A DNA stretch of 64,000 nucleotides from Escallonia rubra (GCA_033065855.1 JAVXUO010000972.1:1-64000), one strand, 5' to 3'; shown: positions 11,505 through 22,021, counted from the first letter of the stretch. The notes: generated from the sequence alone by a model not told the origin. Numbers and translations are program-made.

Positions 11505-11670
11505 TCCAATTAATTCGCTGGGAAGCATTATATTCTACAACCACAGCTTTCAAATTCTCATGAACAGTTGAAGGTGGGACTCTTTAGTTGTATTTCTCAC
11601 TAAGAGTTCGATATATTGGAGGTAATTGGTCTGTCACGGGACGGGTAAGAACTGGACGACCAACTTTAAA
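11505..11670 (-). pseudogene. Second prohibitin SPFH-domain exon remnant
   Basis: After a GGCAG acceptor the minus strand reads FKVGRPVLTRPVTDQLPPIY, RTLSEKYN, a stop codon, RVPPSTVHENLKAVV and EYNASQ. This is the same prohibitin segment as at 9338-9461, so the segment is represented twice in B1. The stop replaces the Glu that B2 keeps, while B2 has its own stop further on. Confidence 0.82.
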
Positions 11671-12789
11671 CTGCCAAAACAAGTCAAGAGGTACTTTTTT
11701 TTTGGTTTAAAAAGGGTGATACAGTTTGTCACACATTTCCAGCCGGGTAGGACCACATGGGCGGCAAAGCTCTTCCTACCAAGTTTTAATACAGCTGCAT
11801 TCTCAGAAGTCAAGAGGTACTTTGAGAAAGCAATGGCCTCCAAATGATATCACAACTGATGCAAAGAAACCCTTCTTTGGTCAAACCATGTAATCAGTTT
11901 TTCCCCGATAAGACTATGTCACAAAATAATAGTCACTAGTCTGGGGTGGGGGGTGTTTGTTTAACAATTGATGCTTGTATTTCATTTCTGCCCTTGTAGT
12001 TTTTGGATTTCACTTTGATGCCAAGGAAAGTGAGTTCGCAGTCGACGTGGAGGTGCCACAAAGAATGCAGTCCGAGTTAGATGCCAAATATGTTGAAGTG
12101 GGACGCAACAAGGGTGGAACAAGGACAGAGATCAAGGGCTTCCCAGACAGAGCCTGAGGGTGGCAGTGCTGCGAAGGGGACGACACACGGTGAATATACG
12201 ACGACAGTCACAGTCTGATGCTTAGGTCCAGAGTCAGGATCCTGTAGGTTTCTCTCTCTAGAATTTCAAAGAGAATGGGTTTTAGAGAGAGAAAGTGAAA
12301 TTATCAAATGAGAGAATTCTGTTGAAAATGAAATCCAAAATCCGCTATTTATAGAGGTTGAGATGATGATGTCATCACGTGACACGTGGCTCTCCCCAGG
12401 AGTGACACGTCACCGAGGGGTCCACAGGTGCCAGCGCTCCACGAATTGTCGGATCGCATATTCACCCGGCCTGCTCCTCACAGCGTCGCTCTGTCTGTCT
12501 GGAAAGACTGGCTCCCACAGCGTCGGTGTTGCCAGAGAACACCCCTTGATCTAGCCACCAATCCAAGCCCTTGTAGAGTCCCACAGGCCTGGCAGCGGTG
12601 GGGAAGACCCGACGCCCAACTGCCAGGCCGACTAGGCGCGACGCCCTCAGAAGACCTGCTCCCGTCTTGGAGTGACCTGGGGGTCATAGTCGCTAGGGTG
12701 CCGACGCAAGCCCCCGGTGCCGGAGCACGTAGGCCAGTCACGAAGACACCCTGGCTGAGATAGTGTCCCAGAAGGCTCGCCTATCCCGC

Positions 12790-13330
12790 GGGTGAGTCCT
12801 TGTGCCGGAGCACTCAGAGCGCGTCAAGGTAGCATCCCGGAGGAGCCGTCTACCCGACGGGCCGAGGTAGCATCCCGGAGGAGCCGTTCACCTGGCGGAA
12901 GGGGGGTGGGGAGGCTCCCTGGCGGAGATAGTGTCCCGGAGGAGTCGCCTATCCCCGCAGGTGAGTCCTTGTGCCAGAGCACTCAGAGCGCGCTAAGGTA
13001 GCATCCCGGAAGCGCCGTCTACCCGACTGGGCAAGGTAGCATCCCAGAGGAGCCGTCTACCTGGCGGAAGGGGAGTTGAAAAGCTCCTTGGCGGAGATAG
13101 TGTCCCGGAGGAGTCGCCTATCCCCGCGGGTGAGTCCTTGTGCCGGAGCACTCGGAGAGCTTCAAGGTAGCATCCCGGAGGAGCCGTCTACCCGACTGGC
13201 CGAGGTAGCATCCCGGAGGATCCGTCTACCCGACTGGCCGAGGTAGCATCCCGGAGGAGCCGTCTACCTGGCGGAAGGGGAGTTGAAAAGCTCCCTGGCG
13301 GAGATAGTGTCCCGGAGGAGTTTCCTATTC
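12790..13330. repeat. GC-rich tandem repeats of about 170-190 bp inside the LTR
   Basis: At least three units repeat gtgagtccttgtgcc, one or more ggtagcatcccggagga modules and gatagtgtcccggagga. The smaller module is itself repeated a variable number of times per unit. Confidence 0.85.
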
Positions 13331-13539
13331 CCGTAGGATGATGTACACTCCGAAGAGTGGGTCGAAGCATGTTCCTCGACCAAGGCAAGGTGCGCATGGT
13401 ATGGTGAATGAGTGTTAAAAAGCGTACATGTGATAGTTATCGTGGAGACGGTACCCAAATGACAATGCACGGTCGCGTGTGACGGTTGTCGCGACGACGA
13501 CGCGCGTCATGCGATCATGGGTGGTAAGTGAGCACTGTA

Positions 13540-13960
13540 CAGAGTACGGTGCGCGGGAGCCAGCGACGGGGGTCGCGGAAACAGCGCACTGGTGCGGGTG
13601 ACGGGAGTCGCGGAGCTGTCGCGCGGACGCAGGCGACGAAGGTCGCGGAGATGGCTCGCAGCGACAAAAGTCGCGGAGCTGGCGCACAAAGGCGACGGGA
13701 GTCGCGGAGCTGTCGCGCGCGGGCGACGGGAGTCGCGAAGCTGTCACGCGGGCGACGATGGACGCGGAGAGGACGTACGAGTGACGGGGGTCGCGGAGGT
13801 GACGTCCGGACGACGGGCACGGGAGTCGCGAAGCCGACTCGCTGGCAACGGCGACGGGCACCGTGAAGCTGGCGCGTGGGTGACGGGCGCCGTGAAGCCG
13901 TGCGTGGGCGACGGGCACTATGAAGCCAGCGCGGGCAACAACGGGCATCGTGGAAACGGG
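13540..13960. repeat. Short GC-rich repeats (gacgggagtcgcgga type)
   Basis: Degenerate units of roughly 25-45 bp centred on gacgggagtcgcgga and cgacgggca are repeated many times. They give long open frames on both strands, rich in Arg, Gly, Ser and Ala, which I regard as non-coding. Confidence 0.8.
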
Positions 13961-14256
13961 ACGCGGCCGCTAGCTACGGTCGTCACGAAGACGCAGCACA
14001 ACGACGAGCGACAGTCATCGCGACTACGGCGTGCAACCGCGAACGACGGTCGTCGGTTCGTCAAGGTAGGTGGCCGACCCCCTAAAGGGGGAAGGCACAC
14101 CAAGGTTTCTTCACAAAAGGAAAATGCACGTGACTTGATTATGTGACGCTTTGACCGGCCTGTAAGCGTTGAATATTGACTGCTGCTTGTGCGGACGTGT
14201 CATGAAAATTGGGACCTCAGTGGACCTTTAGGTGTAGCCAAGATATGTTGGGAACA

Positions 14257-15067
14257 CACTTTTACGTTATGTAGAAAGACTAAATGTAATGTTTGTTAGA
14301 AATAACGAATGCGAGGTTTGAAAATGGGGAGGATTCATGTGAATTAACTAGATGATTAAGACGATTATTTGAGAGTTGCTTATTGCACTGTTAAAGCCAT
14401 GTGCAACACCACATTAGCAGCGGCTATGGATAAGGGAAGATAAGAAAATGCAATTGAATACAAATAACAAGAAAAACATGGACGGAGGAAGGACATGAAG
14501 CATTTTATTATCTACGGTAATAAAGTTATATTACATATGAGAAGCCAGCCAGAGACCATGTGAAACAAAGCACACAAAAATTAGAACAAATTTGCCCACC
14601 GAGGATCAGTATATGATCCCTTGAAACCTAGGTTCCCCTTAGGACCTACCTACAACGTAACATCATAACTATACTAAGAGAAGCCTCGAAACAACAAACC
14701 GGCTAAAGAAGTTAACCCCTTGATTTCCTTCCATCTCTTCTGCAGTCATTTTTCCAGTCCCTTCTAATTCTTTCTATCTAGCTAGCTGAACAGTCAGTCC
14801 AACCGTAACTCAAAGCAATGATGATAACTATTCTGGGGCAACGAAATTACTGAATAACAATCACAAAGTCTTTTATTACAACAAATGCTCAAAAATTACA
14901 ACATGAAATGTCTCTAGCAAAGTATGTTATTTGACCGAGAGGCAAAGTTGACAACATGATACATAATATAGCTAGAAATTAGAAAAAGTCCATGATTTAA
15001 ATCAACCGACAGTTTAGAAACACAGTTCAGCAACATTTATAAGGATCCAAGTTCAAGGATGCCTCAC
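14257..15067. other. Right part of B1 and its edge, no gene
   Basis: 14262-14815 matches 48752-49295 of B2. Part of it (about 14700-14815) is an inverted relative of 10740-10910. From about 14900 the homology to B2 stops. Nothing coding was recognised. Confidence 0.6.
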
Positions 15068-15400
15068 CTGTGCCCTGATAATAGCACTTCGCTTGTCTTG
15101 CTCAGCTTTTTCCACAACAAAATTGGACCTCTCAGCTTCCCGTGTAGCCACTTGTTTATCATCCGTTGCAGCCAAGAGCTCCTTTCCAAAAGTAAGGCTT
15201 GTAAGGGACACATCGTAAAGTGCGATATTGACATTATTGGCTCTTCCAACAGTACAGTCAGCAATGGCCTGATCCTCTTGTACGATCTTGCAGAGATCCT
15301 TCCTATTGACGAAATTCTGCCACATTTGCTGCACTAAGGGAATACTAGTAGAACCACCAACTAAAAAGCACATCACATAAACTGTTCTTGGCCTCTGTCA
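15068..15400 (-). pseudogene. Hsp70-prohibitin chimeric exon remnant
   Basis: This is one minus-strand exon-like block between a TTTCAG acceptor and a CAGgtgagg donor. The first part reads KNSLCDVL and, after a one-base shift in a T run, LVGGSTSIPLVQQMWQNF, then VNRKDLCK and EDQAIAD. Cytosolic Hsp70 has [35 protein letters not shown] at the end of its ATPase domain. In the same open frame it continues RANNVNIALYDVSLTSLTF, GKEL, AERSNFVVEKAEQDKRSAII and RAQ, which is type-II prohibitin including the SLTFGKE stretch lost in B1 and B2. The join falls near 15245. I infer a recombination product between two gene fragments. It could still be transcribed, but it lacks most of both proteins. Confidence 0.8.
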
Positions 15401-15517
15401 CTGAAACAAAAAACAAGAACATTTTAAATCTCGGAGGGTATCATTATACTAAACAGCAACAAAAAAAGACGCAAGCGGTCCCGCTAACGGCCAATGAACA
15501 TTGTGGCGTTATATTTT

Positions 15518-16813
15518 GGGATAATATCAATTTACTCCCCTGAACTATTCACGTTTTNTTATTTTGGTTCCTGAACTTTAAAAGTCGTTAAACTAGTCCA
15601 TGTATTTTGTGCCGTTATCAATTTAGTCCCTCCGTTGTGATTTCCTGTCAAAAAAGACCACGTGACAGGCACGGGTCATTTTTTGAGGGGTATTTTCGGC
15701 CGACGGGCTCTCTCTCCCCCTCCAATCTCCATCACTCCATCGCCTCTCTCTCTCTGCCATCTCCACATCTCCATCGCCCCTCTCTTTGCCTGACTCTCTC
15801 ACCCAGACACCCACCCACTCTCGCATCTCTCTCTGGCCGACGGGCTCTCTCTCCCCCTCGAATCAAGACAACCAAGAGATTGGAGAGAAGACCGGCCTTC
15901 TTGTTCCAGATCGGACAGAAGACCGGCGATGGCGAGGTGGGCGACTGACCGGAGACGACGACGAGCAGTAGGAGGCTGTTGGCGGCAGTGTGGTGGCCCA
16001 ATTTTCAAGATTGTCCGGCGTTGGTGGTGTGGTATTGGTTGCCAGGTATGGTGGGTTGCGACGACGAGCGTTGGGTGGCTGTTGGCGGCAGTGTTCTGCC
16101 CGTTGGTTGTTCGTGGGTTGAAGATTAGCCGACATTGGTGGCCGGCGGTGGGTCGAAGGTCGGTTGTCGGTGGTGGTGAGTGTTGACCAACCAATCAAAG
16201 GAACCATCTGTCATCTTTCAAGATCGATGGGCGTTGGTGGTGGCCAGGTATGTGGGTTGCGGCGACGGGCGTTTGGTGGTCGTTAGAAGTTTTTGGTGGC
16301 CGGGTATGGTAGGTTTGCGGCAACGGGCGGTTGATGGCTGTTGGAAGAGCCTGGGAGTTTGGCTGGCGCCGGTAATGAAATGGCATTTTTGGTCCATGCC
16401 CACCCCTGCCCTTTCTTCGGCCACCCTTCCCCACCCGCCCCCTGCCCCCTCCGCCAGGTCTGGGGTAGCCTCGACGCCCTCATCGGCGGCCTCCGCGTCG
16501 CCTTCGAGGAGAACAGCGGCAAGACCGAGTCGAACCCGTTCGGGGCCCGTGACTTTACCTTCGCGATTCGGGTTACTCGAAGGGAGATGGAGAGAAACAA
16601 GCAGAGAGAGAGAGAGAAGGGGGAATAATTACTGGAAATACCCCTCAAAAAACGACCCGTGCCTGTCACGTGGTCTTTTTTGACGGAAAATCCCAACGGA
16701 GGGACTAAATTGATAACGGCACAAAGTACAGGGACTGATTTAACGACTTTTAAAATTCAGGGACCAAAATAACAAAACATGGATAGTTCAGGGGAGTAAA
16801 ATGATATTATCCC
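15518..16813. mobile_element. Pack-MULE (Mutator-like) with 9-bp target duplication
   Basis: The termini are long inverted repeats of roughly 170-190 bp. The left end starts GGGATAATATCAATTTAC. The right end is its complement, finishing TGATATTATCCC. The 9-bp direct repeat TTATATTTT lies at 15509-15517 and 16814-16822. Long TIRs plus a 9-bp duplication are the Mutator signature. The interior encodes no transposase and carries GC-rich sequence including an ALOG-domain gene fragment, so it is a Pack-MULE. One ambiguous base (n) lies in the left TIR near 15558. TIR divergence is modest, suggesting a fairly recent insertion. Confidence 0.9.
16407..16550 (+). pseudogene. Captured ALOG-domain (LSH/G1-like) gene fragment
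   Basis: One frame reads [48 protein letters not shown]. This is the centre of the plant ALOG DNA-binding domain of LIGHT-DEPENDENT SHORT HYPOCOTYLS / G1-like nuclear regulators. There the usual text is [34 protein letters not shown] and ESNPFGAR. Two residues (one CP) are missing. The frame stays open from 16341 to 16628, but the domain stops at GAR and the 3' side runs into the element's terminus. It contains no full domain. Such captured pieces can be transcribed and may act through small RNAs on the parent gene, but that is inference. Confidence 0.88.
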
Positions 16814-16911
16814 TTATATTTTTGGTCAAAATTGTGGCTTTATATTATACATCGTAAAGTGCGATATTGTGTCTCGAGATCCTAGTACTCTTCTTGCTTA
16901 CTCCTAATATA

Positions 16912-17380
16912 TAGGGCCGTAAATGAACCGAGTCGTTCGCGAACGGCTCATGGTTCGTTCTCTACAAAACTCGTTCGCATTCGTTCGTATAATATACGAA
17001 CCGAACATGAACAAGTTTTTAGGGCTCGTTTATTAAACGAGCCGAACATGAACACACTAAAATATTCACAAACACGTTCGCGAACAGCTCGTCTAAATAT
17101 TAAATTAATTATAATATATTTACATAATTAATATTTACATAAAAGTTCAAAAATTAAATTTTATAGTTGAAGGCCAGGCCTTGAAGTCAACCCAAAATCC
17201 CAAGCCCACTTATTAACATAAAGCCCAACCCTTAAATAGTCCAATCTATAAAGAGCCCAACAAAAACCCTATTATATAAACTAAAACTAACTAAAACCTA
17301 AACCTAAACAACCTAAACATTACAACTCAGCCGCACTGCACTCTGCACTCACACAGCCGCACTCTCCGTCCCCTACCTCA

Positions 17381-17424
<44 letters not shown>

Positions 17425-18015
17425 CCCTCCCTCTCTCCCTCTCATTCTCACCTCTTCAGTCTTCGCAAACAGACATCATGGATATCACGCCGCCGTCATC
17501 TCCCAATCGCCGAATCAACCTTTGTCACCGGATTCAACCTTTAAAGCTGCAAAGTCGCAAAGCCAAGTTTTCGATATGCAAATCTATCGCCTGCAAAGCC
17601 AAGGGCTCAACCTCGAATGCATCAAGTCATTGTCTATGTCTTCATCGATGATGTATCAGATTTATTTTTCAGTGTTTTTTAGTCTGCATCGCTCCTTGTA
17701 TCTTCTATGTCTCATTTTTTTTATTAATTATAGCTTGATTGCGTGAATGATTTGAAGATTTTGAGTAATTTTAAAACTTTGACTGGAACTTGAACATGAA
17801 TGCGAGACGAGCTTCCGAACTCGAGTTTAGCTCGTTTTGTTAAGGGAGTTAAGCGATCCGAGCCCGAGTCTCGCCGTCACGAACACGAGCCGAGTTCAAA
17901 CGTTAATATTTTGGTTCTTGACGAACACGAGCCGAGCTCGAACATGCTAAAACTTAAACGAACCGAGTTCGAACACACCCATGTTCGGCTCGAACTCGGT
18001 TCGTATACAGCCCTA
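16912..18015. mobile_element. Non-autonomous hAT element, 8-bp target duplication
   Basis: The element starts TAGGGCCGTAAATGAACCGAG and ends CGGTTCGTATACAGCCCTA, forming imperfect terminal inverted repeats. The 8-bp direct repeat CTAATATA lies at 16904-16911 and 18016-18023. Subterminal sequence is rich in gaacgag/ctcgttc motifs in both orientations, typical of hAT subterminal repeats. No transposase is present. A second, worn member of the same family is at 25941-26658. Confidence 0.85.
17381..17421. repeat. (CA)n microsatellite
   Basis: About 20 uninterrupted CA dinucleotides inside the hAT element. Confidence 0.95.
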
Positions 18016-18153
18016 CTAATATATAATACCGTTCTTTCACAAAAAAAAAACATATAATACAGTTCATCCAAAGTATGTAATTATTTAAACCATGGAAGAG
18101 TTAAAATAGTTCAAACCCTAATATGAAATCCTAATTTGAAACCCAATTTGAAT

Positions 18154-19859
18154 AGTTTTCTCTTATCTATATAAATGCCTCATTATATTTAATTTTATAA
18201 TTCTATCTAATATACTTATCTTATTCTTCACCTTTTCTATCATGGTATGAGAGCCATATGATCCGCCGGTTTGAGAGTCTTTCATCTATTTTTGCAAACT
18301 CTGGCAGACGGTTTTATGCCTTTCGCCCGGCCAACTCAAGTGCTTTTGTTTCTTTTCATGCTCTTCTTTTCTTCTTGAGTTCATACTAGCTAGCTGCCGC
18401 CTAAGCCACCGCCCACGGTTACTGTTCATCAACCCTCTTCTGCTAAATTTTTTCCCACCTTCTTGTTACCTCTGTCGAATTCCTTTAGCCCAAACCCTAA
18501 TCTAACACAACCATAAGACTCATTTTTCTTCACTGATCAAAACGCCGCCAACCACTCCACCAGATTCGTCGCCACGCGCCGCCCCAATTTTCTGCCTCTA
18601 CACCACGCGCAAGCCATGCGCCACCAACAGATCATGCGTCCTCACGCGCTTGTCACGCGCACGGATCACCAGCCGGTTATGGGCAGCCCCACGGATCCAT
18701 TAACTGATCCGACCTTACTTGACCCTATTTTTATTTGCTGTTTTCGGTTCATTTAAATGTTTTTTCTTACTCTTGGTTTTAACCCGATTTTCTTACATCT
18801 CAGACCAGTTTTGACCATTTTTCATCATTCTGAACTCGCTCCCGCCATCCGTTTGCTCCGATTCTCTTCATATAATTTGTTTTTTAGCCCTACTTGCGGT
18901 TCCTATATTATTTCTTGCATATCTTTTTGCTTGGTGATTGCAATGGATCCCGATTAGCCTATTTTTACTATCCTCGATGATTCTAATTATATTTTATGGG
19001 CCCAGTCCAAGTCCTAATCCTACACCCCCATAAGATTTTGTTCCCTCCACCGATGACAATGCTCTCAACCATGCCATCATGTCTCTTGTTCAGCTCATGC
19101 AATGGATCCATTTCTTGCCTTGTTCTAAGTCGTCGGACCTCACCCCGAGACCTTATTCTAGGACTCTTGTCTTTTTCTTAGTCGCCGGACCTCACCCCAA
19201 GACCTCTATGGTCGTCGGACCTCACTTTGGGACTCATGTTCTATTCTAAGTCTCTGGACCTTGTTCTGGGACTCCTGTCTTATTATTAGTCGTCGGACCT
19301 CACCCCGAGACCTTTATGGTTGTCAGACCTCTCCCTTATGTTCTTAGTCTGCAGACCTTGTTTTGGGACTCCTACCTTGTTCCTAGTCGTCGGACCTCAC
19401 TTCGAGACTTTATGGTCGTCGGACTTCACCTCGAGACTCATTCTATGTTCTTTGTTGCCGGACATCACCCTAAGACCTTGATGGTTATCGGACTTCACTT
19501 CGGGACTCCTGCTATTTTCTTACATCGCCAGACTCTACATGTGGAATTCATCTCAACTTGCCTCTCACTTAATCTGGCTAGTATCAAGACACCGCTTTAG
19601 ACTTAACCTCCAAAGTCAAGCTTATTCTTCTCTACCAACCTGAGTTTGAGGGGGGATGTTAGAGGATATATATTAATATGGAACTTACCTTATTGCTCTT
19701 GTCCTATGTCTATATTATTCTAGAGTTCTTCTAACTTCTATAGGATTCTCTTTTTTGTTTCTGGTAGGATAGTTTTCTCTTACCTATATAAATGCCTCAT
19801 TGTACTCAGTTTTATAATGCTATCTAATTTAATTATCTTTACCTTCACCTTTTCTATCA
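18154..19859 (+). mobile_element. Decayed copia-like LTR element with repetitive interior
   Basis: The right LTR is 19657-19859: it starts TGTTAGAGG after a purine tract (gaggggggа-like, 19649-19656) and ends TTTTCTATCA. The left LTR survives only as its 3' part (about 18154-18242), ending in the same TTTTCTATCA. It is followed at once by a primer-binding site TGGTATGAGAGCC (18243-18255), one base from the usual TGGTATCAGAGCC. Near 18942 a gag start is readable: MDPD, stop, PIFTILDDSNYILWAQSK, which resembles the copia gag N-terminus. Most of the coding interior is gone. Confidence 0.7.
19130..19520. repeat. Tandem repeats inside the copia-like element
   Basis: Imperfect units of about 50-60 bp repeat tcgtcggacctcaccccgag and cctcactttgggactc. 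In one frame they give VVGPHPET/VVGPHFGT-like periodic peptides, but stops and frame changes between units argue against coding. Related phrases appear in 25370-25720. Confidence 0.65.
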
Positions 19860-19879
19860 GAAAGAATGACATGGTAAAG

Positions 19880-20035
19880 AATTTACCTTTCAAGTCATGG
19901 GCAATAGGGTCATTTTATCCAAAACCGTTATGTATTTGTGTATTCCATTTGATCAATGGACATGAGTATTCATTTTTCAAACTAATGGACACGCGTGTAA
20001 TTACTCCCAAACCTCAGTGACAATGCTGTAATTAA
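19880..20035. mobile_element. Isolated MULE-type terminus
   Basis: The stretch resembles the right end of the MULEs at 20803-22021 and 37073-38271: a ccgtta start, a tcaatggacatga phrase, then gtgtaattact and cctcagtgacaa. No partner end was identified. Confidence 0.4.
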
Positions 20036-20193
20036 CCCTCTGCTTTTTCATTCAAATGCATTGCGTATGCTAAAAAATAATGCCTCAATTTTTGTGATGC
20101 AAAAAACTAGTGCTATGTACTTTTTCTCAATAAGAGTATACTTGAGGTCTATTTACATCAACCTACGACTCAAGTATAATACAATTTTTTTCC

Positions 20194-20560
20194 TTTTTAT
20201 CTTGGTCATCTTGTGCCAGCATAACACCTAGAGATTCTTCTTAGGTAGCGACGTAAAGGATCACAGGCTTCCCAGGCATTGGAGCTCCCATAACCAAATG
20301 GCTAAGGAGGTCTTAACACTGTCCAAAGCGTTTGGACATGCTTGATTCCATTCAAAAGACGAATCCTCTTTAATGAGACGATTAAAAGATTGACAACACC
20401 CCGCTAAATATGAAATGGACCGCCTAATATATGAAAGTGAATCTTAAAGACTTCAGAGTTCCCGCAAGTTCTTAGGTGGAGGCATCTTCGGTATAACCTC
20501 AATTTTGAATTGATTAACTCCAATACCCCAGTGGGCGAATGATAAAGCACACTTGAGGAG
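20194..20560 (-). pseudogene. Ty3/gypsy pol fragment (RT/RNase H junction)
   Basis: Minus-strand translation in one frame, with two stops, reads KCALSF, IPKMPPPKNLREL, SYIRRSISYLAGCCQSFN, RLIKEDSSFEWNQACPNAL and DSVKTSLA. After a shift it reads MPGKPVILYVA and LGVMLAQDDQDKK. This is the segment between reverse transcriptase and RNase H of Ty3/gypsy elements of the Tat/Athila-like type (EMPPPKNLRELRGL, RFISNLAGRCQPF, FEWDQACQNAF). It is an isolated fossil with no adjoining gag or LTR seen. Confidence 0.8.
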
Positions 20561-20802
20561 ATTCACTTTTGAGGATGCTTCCATAATCGATTGAATACAA
20601 CATATAGGTATTCCGTAGGATCTACTTTCTTCTAATAGTTATGATATATAATGAATAACTATTTTTATAAAATTGATAGAGTACAACCTATATTATATGT
20701 ATTTGGATTCGATTGGTATCTTTTTAGCCTTTAAAATGTCAAAAGCCTTTTTTTTTATTTATTTATCTTTTCGAGATTTTTTTTATTTCATAATATAAAT
20801 AA

Positions 20803-22021
20803 GGGCTAATTACACCTATGTCTCTAAGGTTAGGAGATAATTACAGTCAATGACATTAAGTTTCAAAATGTAAAATTTCGTGACCAAAAGTATGTCAAAT
20901 GTATCACCTGTGTCCATCCGTCAGGTTTTCGTCCAAAAAGTGTACTTTTTAATGATGTCAGCAATACGTATTTTTAAAATGACAAAACTACCTCTTGTAC
21001 TGTATATACTGAGTAATTTTTAAAAATTTTAAATTAATACTTTAAACCTTGATTTGAAGATTAGGGTTTTAAAACCCTAAAATTGGTGAGTTACTCTATA
21101 TTCAGTCTTTTTCATTGATTTGAACATATCAAAATTTTGGGGAGAATGAACAGATCAAAATTTCAAAACCCTAATTTTTGAATTAGGGTTTTGAAAACCT
21201 GATTTGTAGATTAAGAAATTTGAAACCCTAATTTTCATTGTCTGCCCCCCCCCCCCTTAACTCGCGCCGCCCCACTACCTACCGCACAGGCGGTCGCCGG
21301 CGACTAACTCCGATCCCCGCGCCTTCACCGAAATGCCACTTCATCGAGCCTCTACGAGCATCGCGTCGAAGCCATCGTGCCGCTACACCACTGCAACCGT
21401 CCGATCGATGTTGCCGACAGACCTGTCGACGACCAGCAACCCCGGTCAGCAGCCCCATCATCGGCGATCAACTCCAGCGCTCCTTCACCGAGCGCCATCA
21501 CCAACGCCTCTGCAACCATCGCGCTGCTGCCACCACTGCCCGTGATTTATCACCGGCGCCATCTCGAGGTCAACCACCCCTCATTTTCCGATCGACCAGT
21601 GAAGGCGACGCCGGTGACGGGGAAGGGGAATGGGAAGGGGAAGGGGGATGGTGGGGGCGACGGGGAAGGGGAAGGGGTAGGGTGGGGGCGACGGGGAAGG
21701 GAAGGGGGAGGCACATGCGACAGGGAGGCACAGGCGAATGGGTGCTGCGGGAATGGGGTTGGGGGGGGGGGGGGCGGGGGGAGTAATTGCATTAATGGCA
21801 TTAAAAATAATATGAAGAGTAATGGCATTAATGGAAGAAGATGAAATAATGGCATTGAAAAATAAATAAGGTTCCAACTTAAGGGGCAATAAAGTCTTTT
21901 CATTAAAACCGTTAGGATTTTTAGGGTTCCGTTTGGTCAACGGACACAAGTGTAATTTGTCCAAACTATTGTCCTTGCCTGTAATTACCTCCTAACCTCA
22001 GGGACATATGTGCAATTAGCC
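20803..22021. mobile_element. Non-autonomous MULE, 9-10 bp target duplication
   Basis: The left end gggctaattacacctatg and the right end (gtgcaattagcc) are inverted repeats that extend for over 100 bp with mismatches. The direct repeat atataaataa is at 20793-20802 and 22022-22031. The interior includes palindromic copies of attagggtttcaaaaccc (about 21050-21240), a long C tract (about 21243) and a G tract (about 21760). Between the tracts lies GC-rich sequence with overlapping frames on both strands. I do not recognise a captured gene in the GC-rich part. A relative lies at 37073-38271. Confidence 0.8.

Larger units (their letters stand above)
12016..14256. mobile_element. Solo LTR, 2.24 kb, 5-bp target duplication CACTT
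   Basis: The insertion is absent from the homologous B2 segment, which defines its edges. It begins TGATGCC and ends GGGAACA. It is flanked by CACTT at 12011-12015 and 14257-14261, as expected for an LTR-retrotransposon insertion. There is no internal region and no second LTR, so it is a solo LTR. A TATA-like box (tatttatagag, about 12348) fits a promoter. The right two thirds are GC-rich tandem repeats. The long open frames there are repeat artefacts. Confidence 0.75.
7393..14900 (-). other. Segmental duplication, unit B copy 1 (B1), prohibitin-derived
   Basis: This block is collinear with 43428-49540. It contains seven minus-strand exon-like pieces and one plus-strand piece of a type-II prohibitin gene, listed separately. 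Homology is interrupted by a solo LTR (12016-14256) that B2 lacks, and resumes at 14262. Homology ends near 14900/49540. About 150 bp present in B2 (roughly 49290-49440) is missing from B1 near 14815. Confidence 0.8.

Noticed and set aside
13415..14146. Overlapping long open frames (up to 184 codons) on both strands
   Set aside because: They lie in GC-rich tandem repeats of a solo LTR; Arg/Gly/Ser/Pro-rich composition and openness in several frames at once are what short repeats without AT-rich stops produce.
15607..16207. Several 85-131 codon frames on both strands
   Set aside because: They fall in the TIR-proximal GC-rich part of the Pack-MULE and show no domain; only the ALOG-like frame has support.
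21238..21844. Open frames of 155 and 182 codons
   Set aside because: Inside a MULE, with poly-C and poly-G borders and Gly/Arg-rich low-complexity ends; all six frames are nearly open. No recognisable domain.
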